Part shown: positions 37,937 to 50,209 of the stretch, one piece after another
Layout: every line of letters starts with the position of its first letter
Position numbering within the stretch: position 1 is the stretch's first letter
Source of the DNA: Paraphysomonas bandaiensis
Lineage: Eukaryota; Chrysophyceae
Assembly (NCBI GenBank): GCA_965644295.1
Contig: CBFFRP010000427.1
Coordinates: 1-64,000, forward strand
Length of the DNA: 64,000 nucleotides
Direction: 5' to 3'
The notes under the pieces: model-generated
What the model was told of the DNA's origin: nothing
Seen by the model: the letters and a program-made list of their open reading frames with translations, nothing else
The model's database searches: none
Position numbers and translations under genes: made by a program

Positions 37937-39613
37937 TTATAGACGTACACTGTCCAAATCAGCTCCTGCGTACAACATATCAACTCTCTATCAGAGAAAA
38001 TAAAAGTACACGATCATACCTAAAGTCTCAGGTAAAAACAGGACACAAACACCAGCAGTAATATTCACCGCAGCCATTATAATGCCTATCGTCGTGTCAG
38101 ATACTCTTGTGGAATCGATAAGGAATGGGCACAGGAAACCACCAAGATGTGATATGCTATTGGCAACAGCATGTGCAGTTGCCCGCATTTTCGTATCATA
38201 TAGCTCTGGGGTAGCCACCCAAGTCGCAGAAGCAGCACCCATGGCTGTAAATCGTGCGACAATTGACACAGCAGTTAGGGCTGATCCTGGTAGTTGAAGT
38301 CCCATACACAGCACTGCAATACCCGCGCCGATATAAAGCGAGGATTGAGTACCCACACGACCCCAACGATCAATCACGAATGCTGTCAATGAAACTCCTA
38401 CGACCTCAGCGACAGCGCTTACAAATATCTCGTCATAATTAAAGTCACAAGTTGGATTGTCATCATCATCGCCCTCGTGTTGAAAGAGTCTCGCTACGAA
38501 TAGTATTACCTGTTCACCACACGTAACGTTAATAAAGCTAACTACATTAGCCACAACACACCCCATAGTATGTGAATCCAAAACCCAGCCAGACAACCCA
38601 TAATGGAAGCGTTATTTGGATGTGCTCCGGCTTCAGGAACTCCAAGACAGATACTTCTTTTTCGGCCTCCTCCTCTACAGTAGGTTTGAGTGTGAACTCG
38701 GACAGCCAATGCCCATTCACAGATGCAGCAAGTTTAACAATATCTTCAGCTTCCTTCGTTCTTCCTTGCACTAGGAGCCAGCGGGGACTCTCCGGTAAAT
38801 ATATTATAGAGAATACCAGTGAAATAGTAACAGGTATGGCTGTTACGAAGGTCAGAACCCGCCACCCGTAGACAGAGAGACAGATCCACGCAGCTGCGGC
38901 TACAAACATAGATCCTAGAGTCCAAAAATATTCTATATACATCAAGAACTGCCCACGATGACTTTTGGGCATAAATTCTGCAAGTAGATCAAAGGGTACT
39001 GTTATGCCTCCCACCTGATATTGATATTACTGTTAACTCCAAGAAAAAAGCAACGTATAATTCATTACCCCAAATCCAACAAGCGCTCGAAATATTACCA
39101 GTGACGTGTAGTTTTGAACCAAAGCACTAGCGAAGCCGCCGACAATGATTATCGCCGCACCTACGAAAACAAGATTACAGGAAACATGGTACTCTCGATA
39201 TCCACTCACCCCAAATGAAAGAGAGCTTGCGTCCATATATGTCTGCCACAGGACCCCAAAATAAAGAGCCCATCAATATTCCTGTATATCATTTTATGTC
39301 AGATAAACTGTCTAGTTGAGAATGCCTCACCTGCAAACACTAACGCAGCGATGAGAGCTATCTCGTGATCTTTAAGATCCCACTCGATTCCTACGCAAGT
39401 ACTCATAAATGATAGTAGCGATACCTCCATTGCATCTGACATAAAGGACATGCCGCATATGGCGAGCAGTCTGTAGTGGAATACTCCCAATGGAATATCT
39501 TCCAGTACATCGTTCAGCGCACGCTCTGTGTCTCCAACGGATTCAGATCTACTTGATCGAGATTGTTGAAGGGGTGTGTGCGAGAGAGGTGATGATACGA
39601 TATTGGATTCCAT
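37937..39613 (-). CDS. Major facilitator superfamily transporter, SV2/SVOP type
   Basis: Six exons splice cleanly from the ATG at 39613 to the TAA at 37937 with 45-55-nt introns. Twelve membrane segments are expected. The signature loop is GSLFWGPVADIYGRKLSF, split between exons, and the sugar-porter motif is LPESPRWLLVQG. RWGRVGTQS (second-half loop) and LPETLG (C-terminal end) are also present. The acidic loop EGDDDDNPTCDFNYDEIF before helix 8 and the ASATWVATPELYDTKMRATAHA block recall SV2, SVOP and organic-ion transporters. The N-terminal 50 residues are cytosolic and Ser-rich. It should be a secondary transporter in a membrane; the substrate is unknown. Confidence 0.87.
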
Positions 39614-40006
39614 GTCAGTAAGAGGATGAGCGGTTACGATTTAGGTTTCGTTAACAGACTCTTGTGGTCGAACTGCAAGCAACATGATGATCTGGAACAA
39701 TCACCAACACAACACACAAAGTCGCTCTTGCTATAAATACCCGCTTTTTGGTTTCTACAGTCCTTAGAATATCCTAATATCTATATATCACAGATACCAA
39801 AACCTCATGCTACAGGAGCAGTATTCTCCTGTATATGAAATACCGTACTTCGGAGCTTCGGTTTTTGGTCCATCCATCATAAAATGAATCGTTCTGAAGG
39901 TGGATAGTCAGGGACCTCACTGTGAACTCTCCACACTGATAACAAGTGGAAAATTATATACGAAATCTGAGCGTGAAGTACGGTTCAGGGTCATTGTTTG
40001 AGACTG
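39614..40006. promoter_or_regulatory. Divergent spacer between the MFS gene and RRN3
   Basis: The flanking genes point away from each other, so both promoters should lie in these ~390 bp. No specific motif was identified. Confidence 0.3.
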
Positions 40007-42484
40007 ATGCTCACTGAGGACGAGAAGCTTCTCCTGGTGGCATCTGATGTGGGACCGGTAAAAGAGTTTTTGTCGAATGCCTTGCAAACCAAGTCGAAGG
40101 TACACTCCCCGCTGATACCGTTAGTGTCCTCGTTAAAATTTAATTTATTATAGGGCAATGCATATCTATATAACCACCTTGTGCAGCAGCTTCGAACCCG
40201 CGATGACCCCGAGACTCTGTGGAGACTTTACATTGCACTATCGACATGTGCCAATCAAATCACATCCAGGTAAGCCTGTATGTTCAATTTGCCACATATA
40301 TAAAATGCACATCATAGACCTGAAATATATCGTGAGTTGATTCAAAGTTTGTACACGTTTGATTGGACTTCTGAGAAGAAGATTGTAGTATCTTTCATGA
40401 GCTTATTGGGACAATTGGTGTCATCCAATCCTATATTCCTCATACCTACATTGCAAATGCTCATTAAGAGTTTAATATCACCAGCTTTACCGAACACACC
40501 TGCAGCTGCTCAACATATCGGTAGTTATTGATACAACTGTACTACTGTTGCCTCAACTGCTGCACAGATGCTTCAAGTGAAGAGTTAAAGCGGCTGGCAG
40601 AGGTGCAGATGAGGCAAGAACACATACACCGAACGCTTGATATGGTCATTCGACTCGCCCCCACAGCTTTACTAGAGGTGTACCCCGTACTAGAAGACCA
40701 CTTTCCACATAAACGATTTCCGATTTTGGCTCATACTGAGTATGTATCGCAACTATTAACTCTGTGTGTCTCCTATCCTACTCTACAAGGAAAGATTCTT
40801 GACCTCATAATCAGTCGATGTCTCGAGCTGGACGTGGATATTGTTATAGAAGATTCAGGCGAAGCGAAGATCAGCGCTGACGAGGAGGACAATGAAGGAG
40901 ACGATATGTTCCAACTGGACGATAACATTTCGAGCGGCAATGCCATCAGAGGTATTTCCGTTGGCGGTATACGACAGAGGGTTCAGATGAAAATTCGCGA
41001 TGATGTTACTGAGACAGCTGATAAGCTAGATGCCATGTTGATGTTAGTATTAAAGTATATACAATCTACTTATCACTCTGGTCCGGATACCCCTAGCAAT
41101 GCCAATGCGGGCGATCACTTAGACAAAAAGAGGCGCCTATTTTTCCAGCTCTTGCATGCCTTTGAGACTAGGGTAATGACTACATACAAGTCAAAATTTG
41201 TTCAATTTATATTATTTTATATCTGCGAGCTCGACCACTCCTTAGGTATACTGTTATGTTGCATCTAGTAGATGAAAAAGTGATATGGTTTTCAGGAGTG
41301 TTGTTTTGCCGTCGTCTTCTGGATTTATTTCTGGACAGGCGAAACCACCCGCTCTGCCGACAGAGTGCAGTAGTATATCTGGCAAGTTTGATAGCTCGTG
41401 GAAAATTTATTCCTTCTGACTATGCGAGGTATGCTTACCGCGTGCTGTGCCAACTTGCTGATATTTTTATAATAGGGAGTATCTGTCATTAGTTCTAAAG
41501 TGGACCGCAGAATATGTTAAACATAGAGGCTCTGAAAGTACTATGGGAGTTATACTTCCTACTAGCCGTATAGATAGTTCTATCCCTTCGGATGTCGGAT
41601 CTGGAGCAGATTACACCGCGTTTACAGATACCCGAGTTGGACTTTCTGATACAGGAAGAGGTAACTGTGTCCTTTCAGGTGTGGACGAATACGGTCGTCG
41701 AATGGCCACTGAGAGTGATCTCAGCCGACACGAGACTTTCTACTGCGCAGTGCAAGCGGTGTGCTATGGTGTATGTTTTCTAGGCATTTCAGTAGTGGAT
41801 TCTATGGCTCGAAATCCAACGGATAGGGGAAATTGGGAAGCTGTGTTGCAGTGTGAGTACAATCCTTTGAGATATTGTATCCACTCCGTGCGGGCTGAAT
41901 TCAGTAAATTGGCATTAGCTGCGGGACTGTCTCCTGGGCGAGGAATTGAGAGTGCAGGAGCACTTTCCGAGTCGTGTATGAATTCCCTCTCGTCCACCGA
42001 TGGCGTTGCAAACCCTCTTGATACGTTTTTCCCGTTTGATCCGTGCTTGCTGCTTCATGTACATGGGTATATAGAAGAGGGATACAGGATATGGAATGAT
42101 AGTATTTGCACACTGGACACTGAGGTAGATGATGGGGCAGTAGCTGAAAATGCAGAAGATGATGATACAGAGTCAATGATATCATCTGTGGCTTCTTCTA
42201 TTGCATCGATGGCGTTTACGTATGGAGCGGATGGCATGGCTATGAGTTTTGGTATGCAACCGTCGTCGCTAGCAAGCAGTTCTGGGATCATACACTCGGG
42301 CATACCTACAGCAGCAGCTACTTTGGGGGCATCACGCAGCGACAAAACACTTGGACCAAGTGGGAAATTTACTTATGACGATGCCAACACTTCTCTTGGA
42401 AGCAGTAATGAAGATGCATGGGCAACTATCCTCAGGGAGAAACGGAGTAGACAGTTTTCTGTGGGAAGTGCAGGAAGCTGGTGA
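40007..42484 (+). CDS. RRN3: RRN3/TIF-IA, RNA polymerase I initiation factor
   Basis: RRN3 bridges RNA polymerase I to the rDNA promoter factors and couples rRNA synthesis to growth. Exons 40007-40099, 40154-40269, 40318-40520, 40568-41245, 41296-41428 and 41476-42484 join in frame to 743 aa. Diagnostic blocks are SNPIFLIPTLQMLIKSL, KLDAMLMLVLKYI, KSKFVQFILFYICELD, the RQSAVVYLASLIARGKFIP block, YCAVQAVCYGVCF, NPLRYCIHSV and NPLDTFFPFDPCLL. The acidic loop at about 280-310 (SADEEDNEGDD) lies where RRN3 proteins carry a regulatory acidic region. The Ser-rich tail beyond the core may be a phosphorylation region. The gene is intact. Confidence 0.95.
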
Positions 42485-42686
42485 TAAACTCCAGTTGCGT
42501 GTTAGTGAGAATGTAAATTAAGTCTTTTTAACTGTTGTAAATCTTGTTGAAAACGGCACCTTTAATAGGGATAGATGGATAGTATCTATAATAACACCAG
42601 TATATGACAATGATGCTGCAATAACCACTTCTGTCGTGTTTCCAACAAGCAAGGAACTGATAAACAGTATTCCTAGGTGTATATAT

Positions 42687-43176
42687 CCCTCAACAAAGTC
42701 GGACTCGCACCTTTCCGTGGTGTTCTGGGGCTGGGGGATAAGTACCGGAGAGATTCTCTCTGGGAAACTAACGTGAGCCGCAAACATAGTCAGCAGATAT
42801 TGTTCTGCTCACTCATAGCCGAATGCTTGTGTGGTACAAGGGACACCAATAAGTGTCACTTGTGTAGACGTCTTTGGGCCCTGACGAATAAATAGACATC
42901 CGGGACAGGGCCCACCTGAAGGGTAACCGGGGTATTGGACTGCCTGCTGAAGTCAAGCATCCGGGATGTTCACCTTAAGAACTCAGAGCGGAAGTGGTCG
43001 CACATTGGTGCTTGCGGCGACGCATAAGCAGCTTTCGTAGCCTTAAATAGCAGGATAAAAAAGTGTGTACTGATTAGTTACAGGTAGAGGTCTAACTAGT
43101 TTGTCTAGCATTAATCTAGCTACTAAGTTGGTGCAGGTTTTTAACGCCTATTGCTAATAATAAGACTTTCAAAATA
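42687..43176 (+). repeat. R1 retroposon family, full copy E with target-site duplication
   Basis: This copy defines the sense orientation used here: it starts 'ccctcaacaaagtcgg' and ends 'taataataagactttc' plus a short A-rich tail. The 10-bp direct repeat 'taggtgtata' flanks it (42674-42683 and 43177-43186), as expected for target-primed reverse transcription. It has a hairpin (ccggagag/ctctctgg) near 42740. No long ORF. Confidence 0.8.
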
Positions 43177-43388
43177 TAGGTGTATAGAGTATTACTGCTA
43201 TCTAGCAAAAGCACTAAAAATGTAAAAACTAATATACTGATGGCTATTATTCCACGAAAGCTGCTTGTGAGCAGGATTCACATAGGCGATTATTTCCTTT
43301 TTTCTATAACCAGATCTCGGCTATATCCCTATATCTTTTCCTTTTAGCGTCTATCGTACGTATACTGTATAATATTGTATGTATACTT

Positions 43389-43565
43389 GGAGACGTTTTT
43401 TGACAAAGCCGACCAGCCCTCCACTTGTCGGAGTGTAGATGGTCCAACTCGAAATGAAAATATTGTTGTCAAAATAATAAGACAACAATTAGCCCTACAC
43501 TCATCTTCCATACGAAAAACACACACAACAAGACCGGACTGGTCCGCTTGTTGAAAAACGTCTCC
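43389..43565. mobile_element. Small terminal-inverted-repeat element (MITE-like)
   Basis: The left end 'ggagacgttttttgacaaag' and the inverse of the right end 'ggagacgtttttcaacaag' match over about 27 bp (20 or more identical), bounding a 177-bp segment with no coding capacity. The target-site duplication is unclear ('tt' on both sides). Confidence 0.6.
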
Positions 43566-43721
43566 TTAGTAGAAGGGTATACTGTATATAGTACGTATAT
43601 TGGTATGGTGTACAGTGTCATAGAGGAGTGGAATCATTATTCTAACGGTCCAATTATTACGATATATCACAGAGAAGAAGAAAGAGAACAGCGATCGAAA
43701 TGTTTAGTTTTGCTGTTCGAT

Positions 43722-43945
43722 AGCAACTAAAAGCTGTAGTTCAAAGATAATTGAAATAATATGACTGTAAATGGAAGAATACAGAAGTGGTAACTGTATT
43801 ATGAGGACTAAGGTATGTCATAATCGCAATCGTAGTAGTGAAACTGAAATATATTGACCGTATAAGGTTTTATGGAAGAAATGATTGGTAGTTGAGACAA
43901 CATGAATTTAGTGAATGGCAAGTGATTTTGATCATAACTTTATAT
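43722..43945 (+). repeat. Degenerate LTR-like repeat, family L2
   Basis: About 220 bp is nearly identical to 44587-44802 ('aactaaaagctgtagttcaaagat' region to 'gattttgatcataactttata'). Together they flank copia RNase H debris, which suggests they are the LTRs of a dead copia element. Confidence 0.7.
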
Positions 43946-44133
43946 TTATGTATGTTACTATATTATGTTTCTAACTTTTATAAGATCAGCATAGAGTGAA
44001 AGTATTGTTCAGTTTTGTCATTTTCTAATATTGTAGCGGATGGTTCGTAGTTTATTCGGTTCAGTGGAAAGAGTTATTGATATTATAAGCATGTTTTAGT
44101 GATAATGCAACTGTCTAACAACTGTTTGCTACG

Positions 44134-44412
44134 GTGGATATCTCACCTGACAGTCCGTTTTACAAGTATCACTGCAGGGAAGGTATCAGGCTATATGTGT
44201 GCTGCTGGTATTCAGGAAGTGGTGTAACTTCGGGGGGCGTTGGCAAATCGGGACTTCGTTTGTGCGAACCCACTCCATTTTTCTTGTGCGTAAGCATGTT
44301 GATCCAGAAGGACCATTCAACACTGCGATATTGTATGTATCACGTTGGGACAGATGGTCAAACTGCAGATATATTTCCAAAATCTTTATGTGGTGTGACT
44401 TATGAGAGATGA
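44134..44412 (+). pseudogene. Copia RNase H C-terminal relic
   Basis: The frame ending at 44412 has HVGTDGQTADIFPKSLCG, which matches the C-terminal copia motif HVSTDDMAADIFTKALS of copia-1. Upstream, EPTPFFL parallels KPTPFFM of the same domain. Frameshifts separate the pieces. Confidence 0.7.
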
Positions 44413-44586
44413 GATGTCATCAGTGGAGGTTATTAGAGAGGCTCGCTGAAATGTCGGAGTCATAAGTCCACCTATTTCTCCTATTGGTTGTTGCTTATCC
44501 GGCAGTTATATTTCGTTATATGAAGAGTCTCTCTACACAGCTCTCAATTAAGAGAGAGTGTTGGGTTTTGAGTTCGAGAACAACTA

Positions 44587-44802
44587 AAAGCTGTAGTTCA
44601 AAGATATTTGAATTACGACTGTTAATGAAAGAATACAGAAGTGGTAACTGTATTATGAGGACTAAGGTATGTCATAATCGCAGGCGTAGTAGTGAAACTG
44701 AAATATATTGACCGTATAAGGTTTTATGGAAATGATTGGTAGTTGAGACAACATGAATTTAGTGAATGGCAAGTGATTTTGATCATAACTTTATATAGGA
44801 CG
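44587..44802 (+). repeat. Degenerate LTR-like repeat, family L2
   Basis: Second close copy of the 43722-43945 repeat, lying just downstream of the RNase H relic, where a 3' LTR would be. Confidence 0.7.
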
Positions 44803-46363
44803 GCATGATAAAACTATTCTCTGAATGATGAATAAGAGTCATACATTCATTGTACCACCATCCTCGTCATTGTACCACTCTCATACTGAAGAGCTTCCAA
44901 ATGATATTTTGATTGAAGTTTGTGGTCATATGTATTGGTAACGGAGGTGACTACATTCTGGATGACGAAAGTATTTCTACAACTCAGAAAGCAATATCAA
45001 GTATAATAGAGGCAGTTCATAGTACAGTCCATCGGCAGTTCATATGAGAGTGCATGCAACAGTTTAGATGACAGTGCACCACGTGCACTACTTTCTAAAA
45101 GAGTGATAAAAGACAGCTAAAAGATAAAAGTAATGTTATAGTTCGGCAGTTAAAAGTAAATTATTACTATATGGAGCGAAGCACACATCATACAAAACCA
45201 AATATATTAACACGTAAATAATAACTATATTACACATGGGGTAATAGAGATTTCCCACCACACACAACTAAACACGCGAATTACACTTCCACTCCCAGCA
45301 TATCTGCAGCTTGTTGCCAAGAAAGAGTTTCCCAGTGTCTTCTTGCTGGCAATATATTATACCATCTTATCACATATAAATGGTATAGTACATAGTATCA
45401 TACGTTACTATATTATCATATTATATTACTATAGTACCCGATGGGATATGTGTGAGTACTCCGCAGTTCTGAGTCGTAATATTATCTGTATCACAGCCTA
45501 TAAGTTAGTGACGCAAAATATTTACACGCATGTAGGTATACATATATATTATACATACATTACTTTACTGGTGCTATACATTCTATAAAGCTTAGGCTAT
45601 AGGACTCATCACACAAAACAAGCTATATAAGCTCATTATACAATTCAACGATACATACATTGCATGCGTTTTGTGAATGATTCGAAAGGGGTGACTTCTT
45701 CAATAAATTCCTCTCCACAGTACATCCACAGCTGAAATATCATACTTGTAAGTAATCTTTTACGACGAAATATGACACCTTAACCCCACTCACTGTATTA
45801 TGTACAGTACAAATCGTAATACATATACGAGTCGTAATTGGGTGACTACCTAAATTGCACAAACACATAAATGCATAAAAAATAGGCTGCATAAACTCAT
45901 GAATTTATGCAGATTTATGTTTTCTTAGGAGACCTGTACAAACTATTCTATATGCATAAACATATGCAGAAACTGGGTCTGAATAGATTTTTATAATCCC
46001 AGACTTTTTATGCATATATGTACAGTATTTATGCAATTTATACCCAATTATTGACTATACTTTTCCCAAAATCCTGCGTTTCTAGAACAGTGTTCGAAAA
46101 TCAGTGTTTTTTCATTTTCTGTCTATTTTTCGAAGTACAGTTGATTGTACTTCAACACACATTACGACGTAGGAATTCCTACACAGAAGGAGAGGGAAAG
46201 GGGATTGCCACTCACAGCAACGTATTTGCAGAAATATAGAATTTAACTGTACCATCGTAAGGCATGATTTGGGGAATTAGCGCAGCTATACTCATAGTGT
46301 GCACACACGAGATGCTTTATTCTTTACATAGCATTATTCCTGCATGTTATAGCATATACAGTC
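44803..46363. other. AT-rich stretch with orphan exon-like pieces
   Basis: Two short minus-strand frames look like exon ends: one after a 'ttgccag' acceptor near 45345 (HWETLSWQQAADMLGVEV then stop) and one after 'atttcag' near 45735 (LWMYCGEEFIEEVTPF). They could not be linked into a gene. From 45870 to 46035 the motif 'atgcataaa' and its complement recur, upstream of the cyclase gene. Confidence 0.3.
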
Positions 46364-49300
46364 ATGAAGTTAGCCAAGTTGTTTGGTATAAATCGGCCAC
46401 CAACCGGTCATTTCAATCGGCGCTCGGAAATGAGCAGCTGTCAATCAAATGAATCGGTCACAGATGCTTACTATGCAGTGTCTGGGGCGAGGGCAAGGTC
46501 ACTTGTGACAACTTTTGAGCCTGGCAACGATTCCTCCCTCACAAGCGCATTTGCAGTGGAACAATGTGCTTCTTTTTGTCCAAGCCACCTCAGTTCTGTT
46601 CCTCCTATTGGAAACAGTTGGTTTTTCAATGGGTGTTGCATGCTCGCCGATATATCGGGGTTTACTAAGCTGTCGAGTGCATTATGTGCTGAGGGTGCCG
46701 TTGGTCTCGATAAGTTGCGATTAATAACGGACGATTCATTCGCAAAATTTGTAAATATTATATATTCGCATGGTGGAGATGGTAAATATGCTTAATGATG
46801 CGTATGCATTTCATAATACTTTGTAGTTATCGCGTTTGCCGGTGATTGTCTCGTCTGCGTGTTTCTGCCTGATCCCCAGGAAGCAACTCTCCAAGGGTGT
46901 TCATTGCGTGCTGTTCAGTGTGGGCTCGATATCACTAAATGTGTAATGGATGGTACGCAAACCCATGTTGCTGTATCTTCTGGAAGAATGTGCATGGCTC
47001 TCCTTGGAGGACATAACTACCAGCGTGCTTATGTCATGAATGGTCCTTGTCTGGAGAGTGCTGGTACATGTCTCAGCCACGCCGGAGCGCAGGAACTTGT
47101 TATAACTGGTGGTGTGCTAAAACCCATCGAAGGGATGGTCATGAGCAGTCTAGTTACTGAACACCGAGGCACTGAGAACTTCTTCAAGGTGACCCACTGC
47201 TTTCCCTCTGGAAAGGTAGTTATCACCCGTTGCATTGTTTTCGGTTCTCTAACTCGCATTTGTGTAGGCTGTAGAGAGGTGTTGGCGTGTACCACAGTAT
47301 GACCGTCCAGGAGGATGTTCCGTCGATAGCATGGTGAGCTGTGTACCAGCACCAGTGGCAGAGGCCATAAGGTTTGATGTTCTCAGTAGTATTAAGGAGA
47401 TCCGTACCGTCACAACGTTATTTATGCGGTTGGATACCTACAATTCAATGGATTTCGAAGATGTTAAGACCCTTCAACCCTTCTTCATAGTCATGCAGAA
47501 GTGTTTAGAGGAATGCGGAGGATTTCTACGACAGTTTCTTATCGATGATAAAGGCTGTGTATTAATAGGCCTTTGGGGTGTTCCCACTGCAACCCATCCT
47601 GCGAACTGCTCTAAAGCTCTCCGATGCGCTGTCCTGATGAAACATCACGCTCGTGCTCTTGACTTATCTGTATCAATTGGTATTACTACAGGTAGTGCCT
47701 ACTGTGGCACCGTTGGAACGGACTACCGTCGAGATTATGTCGCAATCGGTCGCTCTGTTAATTTGGCCGCCCGTCTGATGGTGAAAGCCGCAGGGCGCAT
47801 TTTGTTGGACAAAGAAACACTTGTAAAACTTCCCCTAGATATATCCACGCTAACCTCACCTACCGAAGAACTAAATATGAAGGGCATTCCACAAGGGGAG
47901 AAGTACCATTGTTACGACTCGACCGTTATTCCTCGGCGGGTTGAGGCTGATGTAAGGGAGGATTTTTTCTTGGGTATAGAGGGTTACATTCGCCGCAGAT
48001 TAAATATCGTAATCGATATCGTTGGATCGGCTGTTGATAACTCATCCGAACAACATGCATCAGATATAGATTTGTCGCAAACCGCTGTAGAAATGCTTAC
48101 AGGTCAGGCTGATGACGCACGGCATTCCTCTCAATGGCAACCTCTATCAAGTGTATCAACTAGCAGCGTCATATCGTTTACTCCTGTACTCTCTCCTCGA
48201 TCCCCTGTGCGATTTAGCTACAAGAAAAATTCTACCCCTCCAACAGAAGTATTCGTTATCAAAGGAATTTCTGGATCAGGTAGTGTTTCACTGATTTCTT
48301 GTTTATAAACTAACGGTGAATAATATTCAGGGAAAACGGCTATTGTAAACCATCTTATTCACCGATTATCTGTTCACGAGAAAAATCAACAACTACTTAA
48401 GCGGCGGAGCGTCTATGTGTCCCTTCGTCGCGACAATGATACCAATCAATGGAGCTCGATTCGTAAAATATTCTTCGCGCTTCTTCCTGAAATGAATAAC
48501 TTCAGAGCATGCACAGAGAGGGAGGTTATTGTTGAGTTATTCAGGAATGCGTTTCCAGATTACTCGTGTAAAATGTTGGGTAGTTATATATTTCCTTTGG
48601 TCCGTAATATTCTCGGAATTAGCTGGGAATGGTTTGACGGTGACCAAAACATATCCGACCCGAGAAAAGAATTGTCTAGGGAGAGTGCTACTGTAATGGC
48701 GGAACTGATATATTATATGTTAAGCTCTGGAATATCTATTTTAGCAATCGATAATGCGCACTTCCTATGTGTAAAATCGTGGGAGGTGATGACACTCCTT
48801 GGTACGATGGGCTGCAGCGCGTTATTAGTTTTAACCATTCGAGTTCATGGCACATCCTCTGGAATTTCTTCTTTAGGCGCTCTAATTTCAGACGACAGCA
48901 GCCTAAGGAGTCCCACGAAAGATGATTTATTAGAGTCAACATTTAGTAGATCTACAATGTTTTCTCGCCAAAAAGAAAATAACTTATCATCTACTGTAGT
49001 TCCATCCAGGTAATATAATAGAATTTGTACATGTCTTTTGTATTTATTTCGTTAAGCAGGCATTCAGCGGAATATGTTCACTTTTGCGAAGCATTGCACC
49101 CTGGGTGTCTGCATAGCTTAACCTTGAGACCGCTGGCTGAACGGACTATTGCTTGGATTTTACGTCATGGAGTGTTATTTACGCTTTCTGACGAAAGTGT
49201 TGGTGTGATTTGCTCTATATCTCAAGGAAACCCATTTCTTCTGTGGAGTATTATTTCCCATCTAAAGGACATGCAGACAGATGATATTGATAGCGTGGTA

Positions 49301-50209
49301 TCTAACCTTAAAGATAGTTCCCTTACAGTATCTATGCTGGAAAGGGTGCCACAGATTAACAGGGTGATTGTCAAAGCTGCTAGTATTATCGGTGCAGAGT
49401 TTGATATCGAAGTGCTGAGAGAGGTCTTACCGAAAGAGCACGAGGAGCTTATGGATACTGCCTAGCGATATTTAGAGAACACAGGGTTTCTGGTGTCGAT
49501 ATGTGATGGCGTCATGGGATTTACCAGCGGCCTAATGAGAAAATATATTTACGAGCTAGTGCCACCTAGGTGAGATTATATATAATGTTTTCTACGTTCA
49601 CAACATTGACATTTTTACATTGTAGTGATGCCCAAGCCATTCATGCTGAAGTCGCGAATTCCATTGTTCGCTTGCATAATCAGGAGTTGGCGCCACACAT
49701 GTTTAGGTAATTCTAATAATATTACATCAGAATTTATCAGTGACGCACTATATTACAGCCTGTGTTATCACTATAGCAGGAGCGATCCTAAGGTTTACGA
49801 ACAGTTGGCATTTGGGTGTGCATGTCAAGCTGTTGAGTTGTGTATTAAGCACCAAGAAATTGAGACTTTTTTACCGTATCTAGAGCTTGCGGCAAAGCGA
49901 TGCAGCGATAGACAAAGCAAATCGAGATTACTAAATTTGTTGGCGGAATGCGTTGCCACTACCACGTCAAAATTAGATAATATTCCCAATTCAGATTCGT
50001 TGGAAACAGCAGCTCTGAATTACACGTTGGAGAAGCTCCAGTGCATGTATTCAACACAGAAACAGTCCGCAGGAATTGCAACTTTTATTGCCCACAGGTG
50101 CAATGCAATTACTCAAGCTGTGAGTTTTATAAGTGCCACAAGAAAGGTCACTCCATCCGTCTTGTATTCTGTAGAAAAGGACCCTGTAAAGAAGGTGGTT
50201 AAAGACTGA
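46364..50209 (+). CDS. Soluble-type (ADCY10-like) adenylyl cyclase with one in-frame TAG
   Basis: Seven exons (46364-46781, 46827-47215, 47268-48279, 48331-49009, 49060-49569, 49626-49706, 49741-50209) join to 1,186 codons. Two class III cyclase domains are present. C1 has MLADISGFTKLS and VIAFAGDCLVCVF, which keep both metal-binding Asp. C2 has FLIDDKGCVLIGLWGVP and SIGITTGSAYCGTVGTDYRRDYVAIGRSVNLAARLM, very close to the animal sAC C2 block. A P-loop NTPase follows (GISGSGKTAIVNHL, split by intron 3), then an all-helical tail. This is the sAC architecture: a cytosolic, bicarbonate-responsive source of cAMP in animals, often flagellar. A TAG at 49463-49465 interrupts ...EELMDTA*RYLENTGFL. It is the only break. 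The gene may be a pseudogene, a polymorphism, or spliced around the stop. Confidence 0.9.

Noticed and set aside
49463-49465. Reassigned TAG codon (non-standard genetic code)
   Set aside because: The gypsy pol ORF ends in TAG, other genes are read well with the standard code, and only one in-frame TAG was found in otherwise intact genes.
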